DNA from: Stella humosa
GTDB taxonomy: Bacteria; Pseudomonadota; Alphaproteobacteria; ATCC43930; Allostellaceae
DNA: 64,000 nt
Assembly: GCF_006738645.1 (NCBI RefSeq)
Contig: NZ_AP019700.1
Location: forward strand, 4,818,001 to 4,882,000
Direction: 5' to 3'
Position 1 is the stretch's first letter; every line of letters begins with the position of its first letter. Under the pieces are notes generated by a model that had not been told where the DNA came from, ran no database searches, and worked only from the letters and a program-made list of their open reading frames with translations. Shown piece by piece: positions 8,353-17,957 of the stretch. The translations under genes were made by a program, and so were the position numbers.

Positions 8353-8464
8353 GCGTCCCTCGACAAGAGGCTCGGGATGAGGAACAGCGGGTTTGGCATG
8401 ACTGCCGGTACCGAAAGGCTGTCCTCATCCCGAGCGCGGAGCGCAGCGAGCAGTCGAGGGACGC
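8353..8464. repeat. Long interrupted palindrome (REP/BIME-like element)
   Basis: GCGTCCCTCGAC at 8353-8364 is mirrored by GTCGAGGGACGC at 8453-8464, and CTCGGGATGAGGA at 8371-8383 by TCCTCATCCCGAG at 8422-8434, giving a stem of about 25 bp with unpaired internal segments. An extra perfect hairpin GCGGGC-A-GCCCGC follows at 8463-8475. It lies just after the SDR stop and before tctB, so transcripts could form a strong secondary structure there. It resembles dispersed intergenic palindromes of high-GC proteobacteria; no second copy was seen in this window. Confidence 0.7.
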
Positions 8465-8501
8465 GGGCAGCCCGCGTGCGCGCCTGTCCGCCGGCCGTCG
8501 C

Positions 8502-8981
8502 ATGACCAGCGCTGCGCGCTCCATCGGCAAGCGCGGCGCCTACCTGGCGACGGGGGCGATCGGGGTGGCGCTCAGTGCCGGGTACCTGGCCCTGGCCCGG
8601 CGGCTGCCGCTGGGCGAGCTGGACCAGCCGGGCGCCGGGGTCTTTCCCGTCATCGTCGGGACCCTGGTGCTGCTCGCCAGCCTGGCGGTGCTGTGGGAAG
8701 GCTGGCGGATGCCGGCCGCGGCCAGCGTCGACCTGCCGGCTGGCGCCGATGCCGGGCGGGTGCTGAGCCTGCTGGGGCTGATCGTCGCCTATGTCGTGCT
8801 GCTGCCGTGGGCGGGCCAGCTCGTCGGCGGCTTCGTCTTCTGCCTGCTGCTGATCCGCCTGCTCTCGGGCAATGGCTGGGTGCGGGCGGCCATCCAGGCG
8901 GCCGTGATCTCGGCCGTCGCCTATCTCGTCTTCGTCCGCCTCCTCCAGGTCCAGATGCCGCGCGGCATCCTGGGCCTGTAG
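8502..8981 (+). CDS. tctB: Tripartite tricarboxylate transporter small permease TctB
   Basis: Small membrane subunit of the TctABC importer. The 159 residues show four hydrophobic segments, among them AYLATGAIGVALSAGYLALA, VFPVIVGTLVLLASLAVLW and LSLLGLIVAYVVLLPWAG, and end in the family-typical LLQVQMPRGILGL. The first Met with this topology is at 8502, though no clear ribosome site precedes it, perhaps because of the upstream palindrome. TctA follows 30 bases later. Confidence 0.85.
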   Translation: MTSAARSIGKRGAYLATGAIGVALSAGYLALARRLPLGELDQPGAGVFPVIVGTLVLLASLAVLWEGWRMPAAASVDLPAGADAGRVLSLLGLIVAYVVLLPWAGQLVGGFVFCLLLIRLLSGNGWVRAAIQAAVISAVAYLVFVRLLQVQMPRGILGL

Positions 8982-9011
8982 GACCGGTCGGCAACCAGCA
9001 CCGGAGAAGCG

Positions 9012-10502
9012 ATGGGTCCGATCGAGGGGCTGCTCTACGGCTTCGGCGTGGCGCTGGGCTTCCAGAACCTGGCCGCGGCCCTGCTGGGGGCGCTGGTCGG
9101 CACGATGATCGGCGTGCTGCCGGGCCTGGGCCCGGTGGCGGGCGTGGCGATGATCCTGCCGCTGTCCTATGCGTTCGAGCCGGTGACCGGCCTCATCATG
9201 ATGGCCGGCATCTATTACGGCGCCATGTATGGCGGCTCGACGACCGCCATCCTCCTCAACATGCCGGGCGAGTCCGCCTCGGTCATGACCTGCATCGACG
9301 GCTACAAGCTGACGCAGAAGGGCCGGGCCGGCGCCGTCCTGGCCCTGGTCGCGGTCGGCTCCTTCGTCGGCGGCACGGTGTCGGTCATCGGCGTGATGCT
9401 GTTCGCGCCGTGGCTGGCGCAGTTCGGCATCCTGTTCGGCCCGGCGGAGTTCCTGGCGGTGTCGGCGGGCGGCCTGCTGGTGCTGTCGCGCATATCGGGC
9501 GGCAGCTTCGCCGCCGGCATCTTCCCGATGACGCTGGGCCTGATGCTCAGCACCATCGGGCAGGAGGCGATCACGGCGCAGAACCGCTTCACCTTCGGCG
9601 TCCTCGACCTGGCCCAGGGGGTGGAGCTGGTGGCGGCCGTCGTCGGGCTCTACGGCATCGCGGAGATCCTGGCGCTCGTCGAATCGCGCATCGCCTCGCG
9701 CCCGCCGGTGCCGGTGCGGCTGCGCGAAATGATGCCGACGGCGACGGAATGGCGCCGGTCGGTGCCGCCGTTTGGCCGCGGCACGCTGGTGGGCTTCGTC
9801 TTCGGGCTGCTGCCCGGCCCGTCGGCCGCCATGTCGAGCTTCGCCTCCTACCGGCTGGAGAAGGCGGTCTCCAAATACCGCGACGAGATCGGCCAGGGTG
9901 CCGTCGAGGGCGTGACCGGGCCGGAGACGGCCAACAACGCGGCCGCCACCTCGTCGATGGTGCCCCTCCTGGCGCTGGGCATCCCCTTCGGGTCGGTCAC
10001 CGCGCTCATGCTGGCGGCGATGATGGTGCACGGCATCCAGCCGGGGCCGCTGCTGATGGTCAGCAACGCCGACGTCTTCTGGGGCGTGATCGCCTCGCTC
10101 TACATCGGCAACGTGGCGCTGCTGGTCCTGAACATCCCGATGATCGGGCTGTGGGTCAGCATGCTGCGGGTGCCGCGCCACATCTTCCTGCCGATCATCG
10201 TGGTGATCGCCGTCATCGGCTCCTATGGCGTCGGCAACAGCATGGTCGACGTCTACGTGCTGGTGCTGCTGGGGGTGGTCGGCTACCTGCTGCGCAAGCT
10301 CGACTTCCAGCTAGCCCCCATGGTGATCGGGCTGGTGCTGGGGCCGCTGATCGAGAAGCACCTGCGCGAGGGCCTGTTCATGAGCGACGGCGACCTGATG
10401 GTCTTCGTCGAATCGCCGATCGCGCTCTCAATCTGGGCCATGGTGGCGCTCGTCATGGTCGGCGGTACGCTGGTGCCGATCCTGCGCCGACGCCGGGGAT
10501 AG
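9012..10502 (+). CDS. tctA: Tripartite tricarboxylate transporter large permease TctA
   Basis: Large channel-forming subunit (496 residues, normal length) with about 10-12 membrane segments. It shows the TctA signature GTMIGVLPGLGPVAGVA (about residues 31-47), GGSTTAILLNMPGE (about 76-89) and a second inverted-repeat half with GLLPGPSAAMSSFASY and EGVTGPETANNAAATSS. GGAG lies 5 bases upstream of the ATG. It completes the operon tctC-SDR-tctB-tctA, and converges with the racemase gene 4 bases after its stop. Confidence 0.93.
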   Translation: MGPIEGLLYGFGVALGFQNLAAALLGALVGTMIGVLPGLGPVAGVAMILPLSYAFEPVTGLIMMAGIYYGAMYGGSTTAILLNMPGESASVMTCIDGYKLTQKGRAGAVLALVAVGSFVGGTVSVIGVMLFAPWLAQFGILFGPAEFLAVSAGGLLVLSRISGGSFAAGIFPMTLGLMLSTIGQEAITAQNRFTFGVLDLAQGVELVAAVVGLYGIAEILALVESRIASRPPVPVRLREMMPTATEWRRSVPPFGRGTLVGFVFGLLPGPSAAMSSFASYRLEKAVSKYRDEIGQGAVEGVTGPETANNAAATSSMVPLLALGIPFGSVTALMLAAMMVHGIQPGPLLMVSNADVFWGVIASLYIGNVALLVLNIPMIGLWVSMLRVPRHIFLPIIVVIAVIGSYGVGNSMVDVYVLVLLGVVGYLLRKLDFQLAPMVIGLVLGPLIEKHLREGLFMSDGDLMVFVESPIALSIWAMVALVMVGGTLVPILRRRRG

Positions 10503-10506
10503 GCGC

Positions 10507-11259
10507 TCAGGAGGGGCCGGCCAATCCGCCCGCCAGCATCCGCGCCAGGCCGTCCGGCAGTCCGGGATAGGGCTTGGCCGGGTCGCGCGGCGGCGGTCGC
10601 ACCGGTCGCGCGGCCACGGCGGCCAGCGCCGCCTCCACCGCCGCGCCGACACCGTCGTAGAGCGGCACGCCCGCCCGGTCGCCCAGTTCCCGCCCGATGC
10701 CGGCGAAGACGGCACCGCCGAAGAGGATCGCCTCGGCCCCGTCCTCGGCCACGACGCGGGCCGCGAGTGCCATGATCTCGTCGAGGAAGGCCGCGCGGTC
10801 GCGCGCCAGGTCCAGCACCCCGCCCGAGACGTAGCGCAAGGCCACCAGCCGGTCGGCCACGCCGCAATCGGCGATCACCCGGTCGACCCCGACGCGAAGT
10901 CGCGGCGCCAGGCTGACGATGGCAAAGCGCCGGCCGCCGGCCGCGGCCGCCCGCACGCCGGATTCGGCGATGCCGACCGCCGGCACGAGCGCCGATTCGC
11001 GCAACGCCTCCAGGCCCGGGTCCATGAAGGCGGCGACGATGACGGCGTCCATGTCCGACCGCGCGGCGACCGCATCCAGCACCGCGTGCGCGGCCACCGT
11101 CGCCTCGGCCAGGGTCTCGATGCCGGCCGCGCCGAAGCGGGCGGTGGCGGCCGGGATCTCCGCCCGGTCGCCGGCGACCAGGCGCGCCTCGGTCGCCAGC
11201 CGGTCGGTGACCGACTGGCTGGTGTTGGGGTTGACCAGCAGGATGCGAGGGACCGCCAT
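10507..11259 (-). CDS. Asp/Glu/hydantoin racemase-family protein lacking both catalytic Cys
   Basis: A 250-residue paralogue of the neighbouring hydantoin racemase. The family fold is clear (RILLVNPNTS start, DPGLEALRE, PLYDGVGAAVE), but both cysteines used as acid/base are gone: Ala77 stands where Cys76 should be (VAAFMDPG) and Gly182 where Cys181 should be (FGGAVF). Classical racemisation is therefore unlikely; decarboxylation, isomerisation or a binding role is possible. Its start overlaps the upstream racemase stop by one base (TGATG), so the two are translationally coupled. Confidence 0.8.
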   Translation of the reverse strand: MAVPRILLVNPNTSQSVTDRLATEARLVAGDRAEIPAATARFGAAGIETLAEATVAAHAVLDAVAARSDMDAVIVAAFMDPGLEALRESALVPAVGIAESGVRAAAAGGRRFAIVSLAPRLRVGVDRVIADCGVADRLVALRYVSGGVLDLARDRAAFLDEIMALAARVVAEDGAEAILFGGAVFAGIGRELGDRAGVPLYDGVGAAVEAALAAVAARPVRPPPRDPAKPYPGLPDGLARMLAGGLAGPS

Positions 11260-11999
11260 CAGCCGGCCCTGGGAGCGAAGGGGGCGAACATCCCCGCATA
11301 GGCCTTGGGCAGCGGCGGGGCGTAGGGGCCGGACTTGGCCGTGCGCAGGCCGAGCCGCGCCAGCCCCTCCACCAGCACGACCGCCGCGGCCACGCCGTCG
11401 ATCACCGGCAGGCCGTGGGCGGCCGACAACTCGCCCGCCAGGTCGGCCATGCCGGCACAGCCGAGCACGATGGCGTCGGCCCGGTCCTCGGCCCGGGCCC
11501 GCTCGATCTCGGTCGCGATGCGGCCGATGGCGTCGCCGTCACGGTCCTCCAGCGCCAGCACCGGCACCTCGGCCGCGCGCACCCGCGCGCAGCGGGTGGC
11601 CAGGCCATAGCGCACGAGGTTGCCCTCGATCGCCGCGATCGAGCGCGACAGGGTGGTGACGACCGTGAAGCGATGGGCCAGCAGGGCCGCGACGTGGAAG
11701 GCCGCCTCGCCGATGCCGACGACGGGCGCGGCAGCCAGGCAGCGGGCGGCATCCAGCCCGGTATCGTCGAAGCAGGCGATGACGTGGCCCGCCACGCCGG
11801 CCGCCTCGCCCGCCGCGATCTCGGCCAGCAGGCCCGGCACCGAGAAGGCCTCGTCGTAGAAGCCCTCGATCGAGGCCGGCCCCATCGCCGGCTGGGTGGC
11901 GCGAACCCGCGTGCCGGGGGCGGCGGCCGCCTGGGCCGCGCGGCCGATCTTGTCGGTCATGGCGCGGGTGGTATTGGGGTTGACGACCAGGATCTCCAT
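11259..11999 (-). CDS. Hydantoin racemase / Asp-Glu racemase family protein
   Basis: The 246-residue protein begins MEILVVNPNTT and has Cys76 in VIACFDDTGLDAAR and Cys181 in VLGCAGMADL, the two-cysteine pair that interconverts D- and L-5-substituted hydantoins in known enzymes. Allantoin racemase is a close alternative in the same family. It is the fifth gene of a minus-strand operon after an ABC importer, 18 bases after the second permease, which suggests that the imported compound is the substrate. Confidence 0.85.
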   Translation of the reverse strand: MEILVVNPNTTRAMTDKIGRAAQAAAAPGTRVRATQPAMGPASIEGFYDEAFSVPGLLAEIAAGEAAGVAGHVIACFDDTGLDAARCLAAAPVVGIGEAAFHVAALLAHRFTVVTTLSRSIAAIEGNLVRYGLATRCARVRAAEVPVLALEDRDGDAIGRIATEIERARAEDRADAIVLGCAGMADLAGELSAAHGLPVIDGVAAAVVLVEGLARLGLRTAKSGPYAPPLPKAYAGMFAPFAPRAG

Positions 12000-12017
12000 G
12001 CCGGCAGTCTCGACCCC

Positions 12018-12902
12018 TCAGCCCTTCGCGCGCAAGGCGGCCGCGCGGTGGCGCAGCGCCCGGATCGTCAGCAGGGCAGACAGGATGACGGCGAAGGAGA
12101 CACCCGTCGTCAGGCTGCCAAGGGCATAGATCTCGGGGTTGGTGACGGTGGTGGTGAGGCCGGTCAGTTCCAGCGGCAAGGTGTTCTGGTCGCCGCCCAG
12201 CGCCTGGCTGCTGCGCGCGGCCTCGTCCCAGGACAGCGTGAAGCCGAACAGGCCGATGCCGATCAGCGAAGGCGCCACAATCGGCAGCACGACATGGCGG
12301 AAGGTCTGCCACGGCGTGGCGCCGAGGTCGCGCGCGGCCTCCTCGAAGCGGCCGTCGAAGCGGTTGAAGACCGCGAACATGATCAAGAGGCCGAACGGCA
12401 GCGTCCAGGTCAGGTGGGCGCCCAGGCCCGAGGTGTAGATGCCGGCCGTCGTCTGGAAGCTCTCGGCGAACCACTCGATGCCCAGCGCCTCACCCACCGA
12501 CGTGACACCCAGGTCGAGCAGGCGGAACATGACGGCGATGCCGAGCGAGACCACGATCGAAGGCACGATCAGGCTGGCGACGGCGGCATAGAAGACGAGG
12601 CCCGAGCCCGGGAAGCGCCGCCGGAAGGCATATCCGGCGGCCAGCGACACCAGCACCGTCAGCACCATGACGACGAGGCCCAGCCGGAACGAGCGGCCGA
12701 AGGCGGCCCAGATGTCGACCACGCCCACCCCTTCCCACAGCCGGCCGAACCAGTGCAGCGACATCCCCTGCATCGGGAAGGTGAGGCCGCCGGACGGTCC
12801 CTGGAAGGACAGCACGACAATGGTGATGACCGGGCCATAGAGAAACAGCACGAAGAGCGCGAAGAAGCCGGACAGGACCCAGAAGGCAGGGGGGCGCCGC
12901 AT
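12018..12902 (-). CDS. ABC transporter permease, PotC-like
   Basis: Inner-membrane permease (294 residues, about six TM segments) of a polyamine/opine/iron-type ABC importer. The cytoplasmic coupling loop EEAARDLGATPWQTFRHVVL with following LP is the EAA motif that contacts the ATPase. ATG at 12902 lies 5 bases after the stop of the first permease and within the same transcript. Ligand class cannot be told from the permease alone. Confidence 0.88.
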   Translation of the reverse strand: MRRPPAFWVLSGFFALFVLFLYGPVITIVVLSFQGPSGGLTFPMQGMSLHWFGRLWEGVGVVDIWAAFGRSFRLGLVVMVLTVLVSLAAGYAFRRRFPGSGLVFYAAVASLIVPSIVVSLGIAVMFRLLDLGVTSVGEALGIEWFAESFQTTAGIYTSGLGAHLTWTLPFGLLIMFAVFNRFDGRFEEAARDLGATPWQTFRHVVLPIVAPSLIGIGLFGFTLSWDEAARSSQALGGDQNTLPLELTGLTTTVTNPEIYALGSLTTGVSFAVILSALLTIRALRHRAAALRAKG

Positions 12903-12907
12903 GACCC

Positions 12908-13798
12908 TTAGAGCTCCTTGCGGATGTCGACGACGCGGGTCATGGCCCAGATGATCATCATCACGACGGCCAGCAGGATGACCGCGTTGGCCGCCGCCAG
13001 CGGGAACTGCAGGTAGCTCATCTGCACGCTGATGATCTTGCCGATCGAGGCGATCTGCTGCCCGCCCATGACGCCGATCGTCACGAAGTCGCCCATGACG
13101 ATGGTGACGACGAAGATCGAGCCGATGACGATACCGGGCTTGCAGAGCGGGACGACGACGTTCCACAGGGTCTGCCAGCCGGACGCGCCGGCGTCGTAGG
13201 CCGCCTCCAGCAGCGACCGGTCGATGCGCGTCATCGAGTTGAAGATCGGGACGATCATGAACATCGTGTAGAGGTGGACGAAGGCCAGCAGGACCGAGAA
13301 GTCCGAGAACAGCAGCCATTCCAGCGGCGCGTCGGTGACGCCGACGGACTGGAGCCACTGGTTGATGACGCCGTTGCGGCCGAGCAGCGGGATCCACGAG
13401 ATCATGCGGATGACGTTCGAGGTCCAGAAGGGGATGGTGCAGACCAGGAACAGCACCACCTGCCAGCCCAGCGAGCGCACATGGAAGGCCAGGAAATAGG
13501 CGACCGTGAAGCCGATCAGCAGCGTCGACAGCCAGACCAGCAGGCAGAACTTCAGCGTCGACAGGTAGGTCTTGAAGGTCAGGCACAGCTCCGGCAGCGA
13601 GGCGACGCAGCCCTCGAACACGTCGCGATAGTTGCGCGGCGTCACGTCCGGCAGGATGGCGTAGTCGTTGTAGTCCCAGACGCTGACGACGACGACCAGC
13701 ACCAGCGGCAGCACGAAGAACACCGCCAGCAGCAGCGCCAGCGGGGCGGCCTGCCAGAGTGCGGCCCGATTGGGGTAGGGCCGGGTCATCGACGCCAT
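12908..13798 (-). CDS. ABC transporter permease, PotB-like
   Basis: First permease of the importer (296 residues) with about six TM segments and an EAA loop, EAAYDAGASGWQTLWNVVVP. ATG at 13798 has AAGGA 7 bases upstream. Met4 (ATG at 13789) is an alternative start. Its leader contains a second ribosome-site/ATG module that opens a nine-codon ORF running into the gene, and an 11-bp stem-loop further up after the binding-protein gene. Confidence 0.88.
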   Translation of the reverse strand: MASMTRPYPNRAALWQAAPLALLLAVFFVLPLVLVVVVSVWDYNDYAILPDVTPRNYRDVFEGCVASLPELCLTFKTYLSTLKFCLLVWLSTLLIGFTVAYFLAFHVRSLGWQVVLFLVCTIPFWTSNVIRMISWIPLLGRNGVINQWLQSVGVTDAPLEWLLFSDFSVLLAFVHLYTMFMIVPIFNSMTRIDRSLLEAAYDAGASGWQTLWNVVVPLCKPGIVIGSIFVVTIVMGDFVTIGVMGGQQIASIGKIISVQMSYLQFPLAAANAVILLAVVMMIIWAMTRVVDIRKEL

Positions 13799-13815
13799 GG
13801 GCGATCCTTGATCAT
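13786..13815 (-). CDS. Tiny upstream ORF overlapping the permease start
   Basis: Reading from ATG at 13815 gives MIKDRPWRR followed by TGA at 13788-13786, which overlaps Met4 of the permease (ATGA). It has its own AAGGG 6 bases upstream. The segment around it is a near-duplication: TTGATCA occurs at 13808-13814 and again at 13825-13831, so the ribosome site is present twice. It may be a leader ORF for coupling or just a by-product of the duplication. Confidence 0.25.
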   Translation of the reverse strand: MIKDRPWRR

Positions 13816-13837
13816 GAACGACCCTTGATCAACGACC

Positions 13838-13863
13838 GCGGGCGGGGCACCGGCCCCGCCCGC
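13838..13863 (-). terminator. Intercistronic stem-loop after the binding-protein gene
   Basis: GCGGGCGGGGC (13838-13848) and GCCCCGCCCGC (13853-13863) form a perfect 11-bp stem with an ACCG loop, 15 bases after the stop of the solute-binding protein. There is no T-run, so it is better read as an RNA-stabilising or attenuating hairpin that keeps binding-protein mRNA above permease mRNA, a common arrangement in ABC importer operons, than as a full terminator. Confidence 0.6.
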
Positions 13864-13878
13864 CGTCGCGACCTGTCC

Positions 13879-15162
13879 TCAGGCGGCGATGAACTCGTTC
13901 CACTTGCGGACCATGTACTCGTTCTCGTCCATGATCGCGTTCCAGCAGGCGACGCCGCCCATGCGCGCCTCGTAGGAGCCGCCGTCGCGCATGGCGCCGG
14001 CCTTCTCCAGCACCGTGCCGTCCGGCGCCTTGATGTCCTTCTCGGCCGGCTTGCCCTCCATCCAGTAGGCCCACTCGTAGGCTTCCATGTTGGCCTTGGC
14101 GGTATCGAGCACGGCCGAGTAGTAGCCCTGGCGGTTGAGGAAGGCGCCGGCCCAGCCGGACAGGAACCAGTTGATGAAGTCGTAGGAGGCGTCGAGCTTC
14201 TTGCCCTTCAGCGTCTTGGGCAGCGCGAAGCCCGCCGCCCAGGCGCGATAGCCCTCCTTCAGCGGCTGGTAGGTGCAGGCGACCCCCATCGAGCGCACCT
14301 TGGTGACGGCCGGCGACCACATCGACTGGATCACCGTCTCGCCCGAGGCCATCAGGTTGACGCTCTCGTTGAAGTCCTTCCAGAAGGCGCGGAACTGGCC
14401 GGCCTTCTTGGCCTCGATCATCACCTTCATGGTGAGGTCGATCTCGGCCTTCGTCATGTTGCCCTTGTCGGCATATTTGTGGATGCCCGACGCCTCGACG
14501 ACCATGGCCGCGTCCATGATGCCGATGGAGGGGATGTTGAGGATGGAGGCCTTGCCCTTGAATTCCGGGTTCAGCAGCTCCTTCCAGCTCTCGATCGGGC
14601 GCTTGATCAGGTCGGGGCGGATGCCCAGCGTGTCGGCGTTGTAGACGGTGGGGATCAGCGTGATCCACTGCGTCGGCTGGCTCGCGAACTTCTTCGAGGT
14701 CTGGCCTTCCAGGTAGAAGACCTTCTTGGGCGCGGTGCCCTGGTCGCCGATCTTCTTGCCGCCGACCTCGCCCCGGGTGAAGACGGGCGTGATCTTGTCG
14801 GCCAGCTTGATCCGCTTGGCGTCCATGCCGAGCAGGTTGCCCGACGGCACCAGCTTCTTCAGCGAGAAGTATTCGGTGTCGACGATGTCGAACGAGTTCG
14901 GCTGGGTGATGACGCGCTTGGTGACGTCGTCGGTGGTGACGGGGATGTATTCGATGATGATGCCGAGGTCCTGCTTCACCTTCTCGGCGATCTCGCGCGA
15001 CTGGTTCACCGCGGTGCCGAGATAGCGCAGCGTCACCGGCTCGGCCGAGACGATGGCCGGGAAGCCGGTGATGGTGCCGACGCCGGCCGTGGCGGCCGCC
15101 CCCTTCAGCAGGGCGCGGCGGGAAATCGTGGTCCCCGTCTTGTTCGTGCTGGCCTTGGTCAT
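13879..15162 (-). CDS. ABC transporter solute-binding protein, PotD-like, Tat-exported
   Basis: A 427-residue periplasmic binding protein with a twin-arginine signal (ISRRALLKGAAATAGVGT, residues about 13-30, then AIVSAEP cleavage). The mature part resembles type II extracellular binding proteins of the spermidine/putrescine and iron family: TDDVTKRVITQPNSFDIVDT near 87-106 and ASYDFINWFLSGW late in the chain. ATG 15162 is preceded by AGGGGAA at 8 bases; the longer ORF to 15213 overlaps the ATPase end and is not needed. It lies 17 bases after the ATPase gene. Confidence 0.87.
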   Translation of the reverse strand: MTKASTNKTGTTISRRALLKGAAATAGVGTITGFPAIVSAEPVTLRYLGTAVNQSREIAEKVKQDLGIIIEYIPVTTDDVTKRVITQPNSFDIVDTEYFSLKKLVPSGNLLGMDAKRIKLADKITPVFTRGEVGGKKIGDQGTAPKKVFYLEGQTSKKFASQPTQWITLIPTVYNADTLGIRPDLIKRPIESWKELLNPEFKGKASILNIPSIGIMDAAMVVEASGIHKYADKGNMTKAEIDLTMKVMIEAKKAGQFRAFWKDFNESVNLMASGETVIQSMWSPAVTKVRSMGVACTYQPLKEGYRAWAAGFALPKTLKGKKLDASYDFINWFLSGWAGAFLNRQGYYSAVLDTAKANMEAYEWAYWMEGKPAEKDIKAPDGTVLEKAGAMRDGGSYEARMGGVACWNAIMDENEYMVRKWNEFIAA

Positions 15163-15179
15163 GGTCCGCTTCCCCTCGT

Positions 15180-16172
<993 letters not shown>

Positions 16173-16264
16173 GCAGGCCCCCCTGCCTGAATTCTATGCA
16201 GAGTGTGTGCCAGCGGTCACGGAAGCAATGCCGGCCTGCACATGATTCGGGCTAGGCTGTCGCG

Positions 16265-17863
16265 ATGGTCGACCATGCCCCGCCGACGGTGCCGCGCGTT
16301 ACCGTCATCGTCACCCAGCGCGAGCGCTTCAGCCTGTCGGAGCGGTCGCTGGAGACGGTGCTGGCCGACCGCGCCATCGCCTTCCGCCTGATCTATGTCG
16401 ATGCCGGCGCCCCGCCCGCGATTGCCGCCTATCTGCGGCGCCGGTCGCGCGAGGCGGGTTTCCTGCTACTGCACCAGCCGGCGCCGGCCTGGCCCAACCA
16501 TTCGCGGATCGTGGCGCTGCGCCATGTCGAGACCGAGTATGTGCTGTTCCTCGACAACGACGTGCTGCTGGAGCCGGGCTGCATCGCCGCATTGGTCGCG
16601 TGCGCCGACGAAACCGGGGCCGGCATCGTCGGGCCGCTCTATCTGTGGTCGGATGGCGAGGAGCGGCCGCGCATCCATACGGCGGGTGGCGCCCTGAAGA
16701 TCGTCGAGCGCCCGGCCGGCCGCGCGATCTTCGAGATCCACACCATGATGAACGAGCCGGTCGCCGCCATGGACGGGCGCACCGCCCCGGAGCCGTGCCA
16801 GTTCCTGGAATATCACTGCCTGCTGGCCCGCACCGACCTGGCAGCCGGCGCCCACGGCATCGACCCGGACATCGTCTGCGTGCACGAGCATATCGACCTG
16901 TGCCTGGAAGCCGCGCGACGGGGCCTGCCGGTGATGCTGGAGCCGCGGGCGCGCATCGACTACCTGGCCTTCGCCGACTATCACCTGCACGACCTGCCCT
17001 ACTTCATCTGGCGCTGGCGGCGCGAGGCGGTGGAAAGCAGCCTTGCCATGCTCTCGGCCAAGTGGAATTTCCTGGACGATCGCGAGGCCTATTCCGGCAT
17101 CCGCGCCTTCTGCCGCGAGCATGTCGCCGGCAAGACCCTCGTCCACTCCGCCGCCGCCTTCCAGCCGGCCGAGGGGGACGCCATGCCAACCCCGGTCGAA
17201 AGCCTGGCACCGCTGATCCGGCAACTGACGCGGCTGGGCTATCCCGATACCGGCCTGCGATCGATCGTCTTCGCCCACGATCTGGCGCGGGACCTGTTCG
17301 ACGGCTGCTACCGGCCCTGCGGCCGGCCGTTCCTGAACCACGCGGTCGGCACCGCCGGGGTGCTGGCGCATTTCCGGCTGCGCGTCGACATCGTCTTTGC
17401 CGGGCTGCTGCACGCCGCCTTCTCCCACGGCCGCCTGGACCAGGACCGGGCGCCGACGCCGGCCGAGCTGGCCGCCCGCCTGCCCGGCGCCCTCGGCCGG
17501 CGGGTGATCCTGCTTCTCCACCGCTATCATGCCTGGCAGCGCGATCCCGGGCGGCTGCTACGGTCGTGGCCGGACCCGGCCAGCCTGCCGGTGGCCGAGG
17601 CCGAGGTCGCGGCCATCGCCATCGCCAATGCCATCGAGGAACTGGCGAGCGGCGAGATCACCCTGTCGGCCAAGCCCGCCGCAGGGGCAGGGCAGATCGA
17701 CTATCTGGCGCGGGCCGCGGTCGCCATGGGCTCGGCCTCCATGGGCCAGGCGCTGCGCCGGTTGCACGCGGCGGTCGCATCGAGCCGACTGAGCGTGCGC
17801 CTGCCCATTCAGGACAGCTTCCGCCTGCGGGACGGCCGGAAGGTGCCGGCCGCCCACGCCTGA
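16265..17863 (+). CDS. GT2-like glycosyltransferase fused to an HD-like C-terminal domain
   Basis: Two modules in 532 residues. Residues about 10-300 are a family-2 type GT-A domain: RVTVIVTQRER start, YVLFLDNDVLLEPG with D97-N-D99 as the metal/sugar-nucleotide motif, and CVHEHIDLCLEAARRG. Residues about 310-530 form a separate helical domain with CGRPFLNHAVGTAGVL and FAGLLHAAFSHG, spaced like the H...HD elements of HD/DUF6817-like metal-binding domains. The C-terminal domain also contains an internal MPTPVESLAPLIR that looks like an old separate start. No membrane segment. The sugar acceptor is unknown; nearby sulfotransferases suggest glycan work. Confidence 0.7.
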   Translation: MVDHAPPTVPRVTVIVTQRERFSLSERSLETVLADRAIAFRLIYVDAGAPPAIAAYLRRRSREAGFLLLHQPAPAWPNHSRIVALRHVETEYVLFLDNDVLLEPGCIAALVACADETGAGIVGPLYLWSDGEERPRIHTAGGALKIVERPAGRAIFEIHTMMNEPVAAMDGRTAPEPCQFLEYHCLLARTDLAAGAHGIDPDIVCVHEHIDLCLEAARRGLPVMLEPRARIDYLAFADYHLHDLPYFIWRWRREAVESSLAMLSAKWNFLDDREAYSGIRAFCREHVAGKTLVHSAAAFQPAEGDAMPTPVESLAPLIRQLTRLGYPDTGLRSIVFAHDLARDLFDGCYRPCGRPFLNHAVGTAGVLAHFRLRVDIVFAGLLHAAFSHGRLDQDRAPTPAELAARLPGALGRRVILLLHRYHAWQRDPGRLLRSWPDPASLPVAEAEVAAIAIANAIEELASGEITLSAKPAAGAGQIDYLARAAVAMGSASMGQALRRLHAAVASSRLSVRLPIQDSFRLRDGRKVPAAHA

Positions 17864-17957
17864 GCCGGCCCCCCGCCCCCGGACTCCGCGATCTCCAGCT
17901 TCGTCTTGTCACCCGGATGACCTATTGTCCGTTCTGCGTCGGTCTGGGGGGATTGGA

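Noticed and set aside
8280-10181. 633-residue minus-strand ORF opposite tctB-tctA
   Set aside because: Arises from the codon bias of tctA on the other strand; extreme Arg/His/Gln content and no start context.
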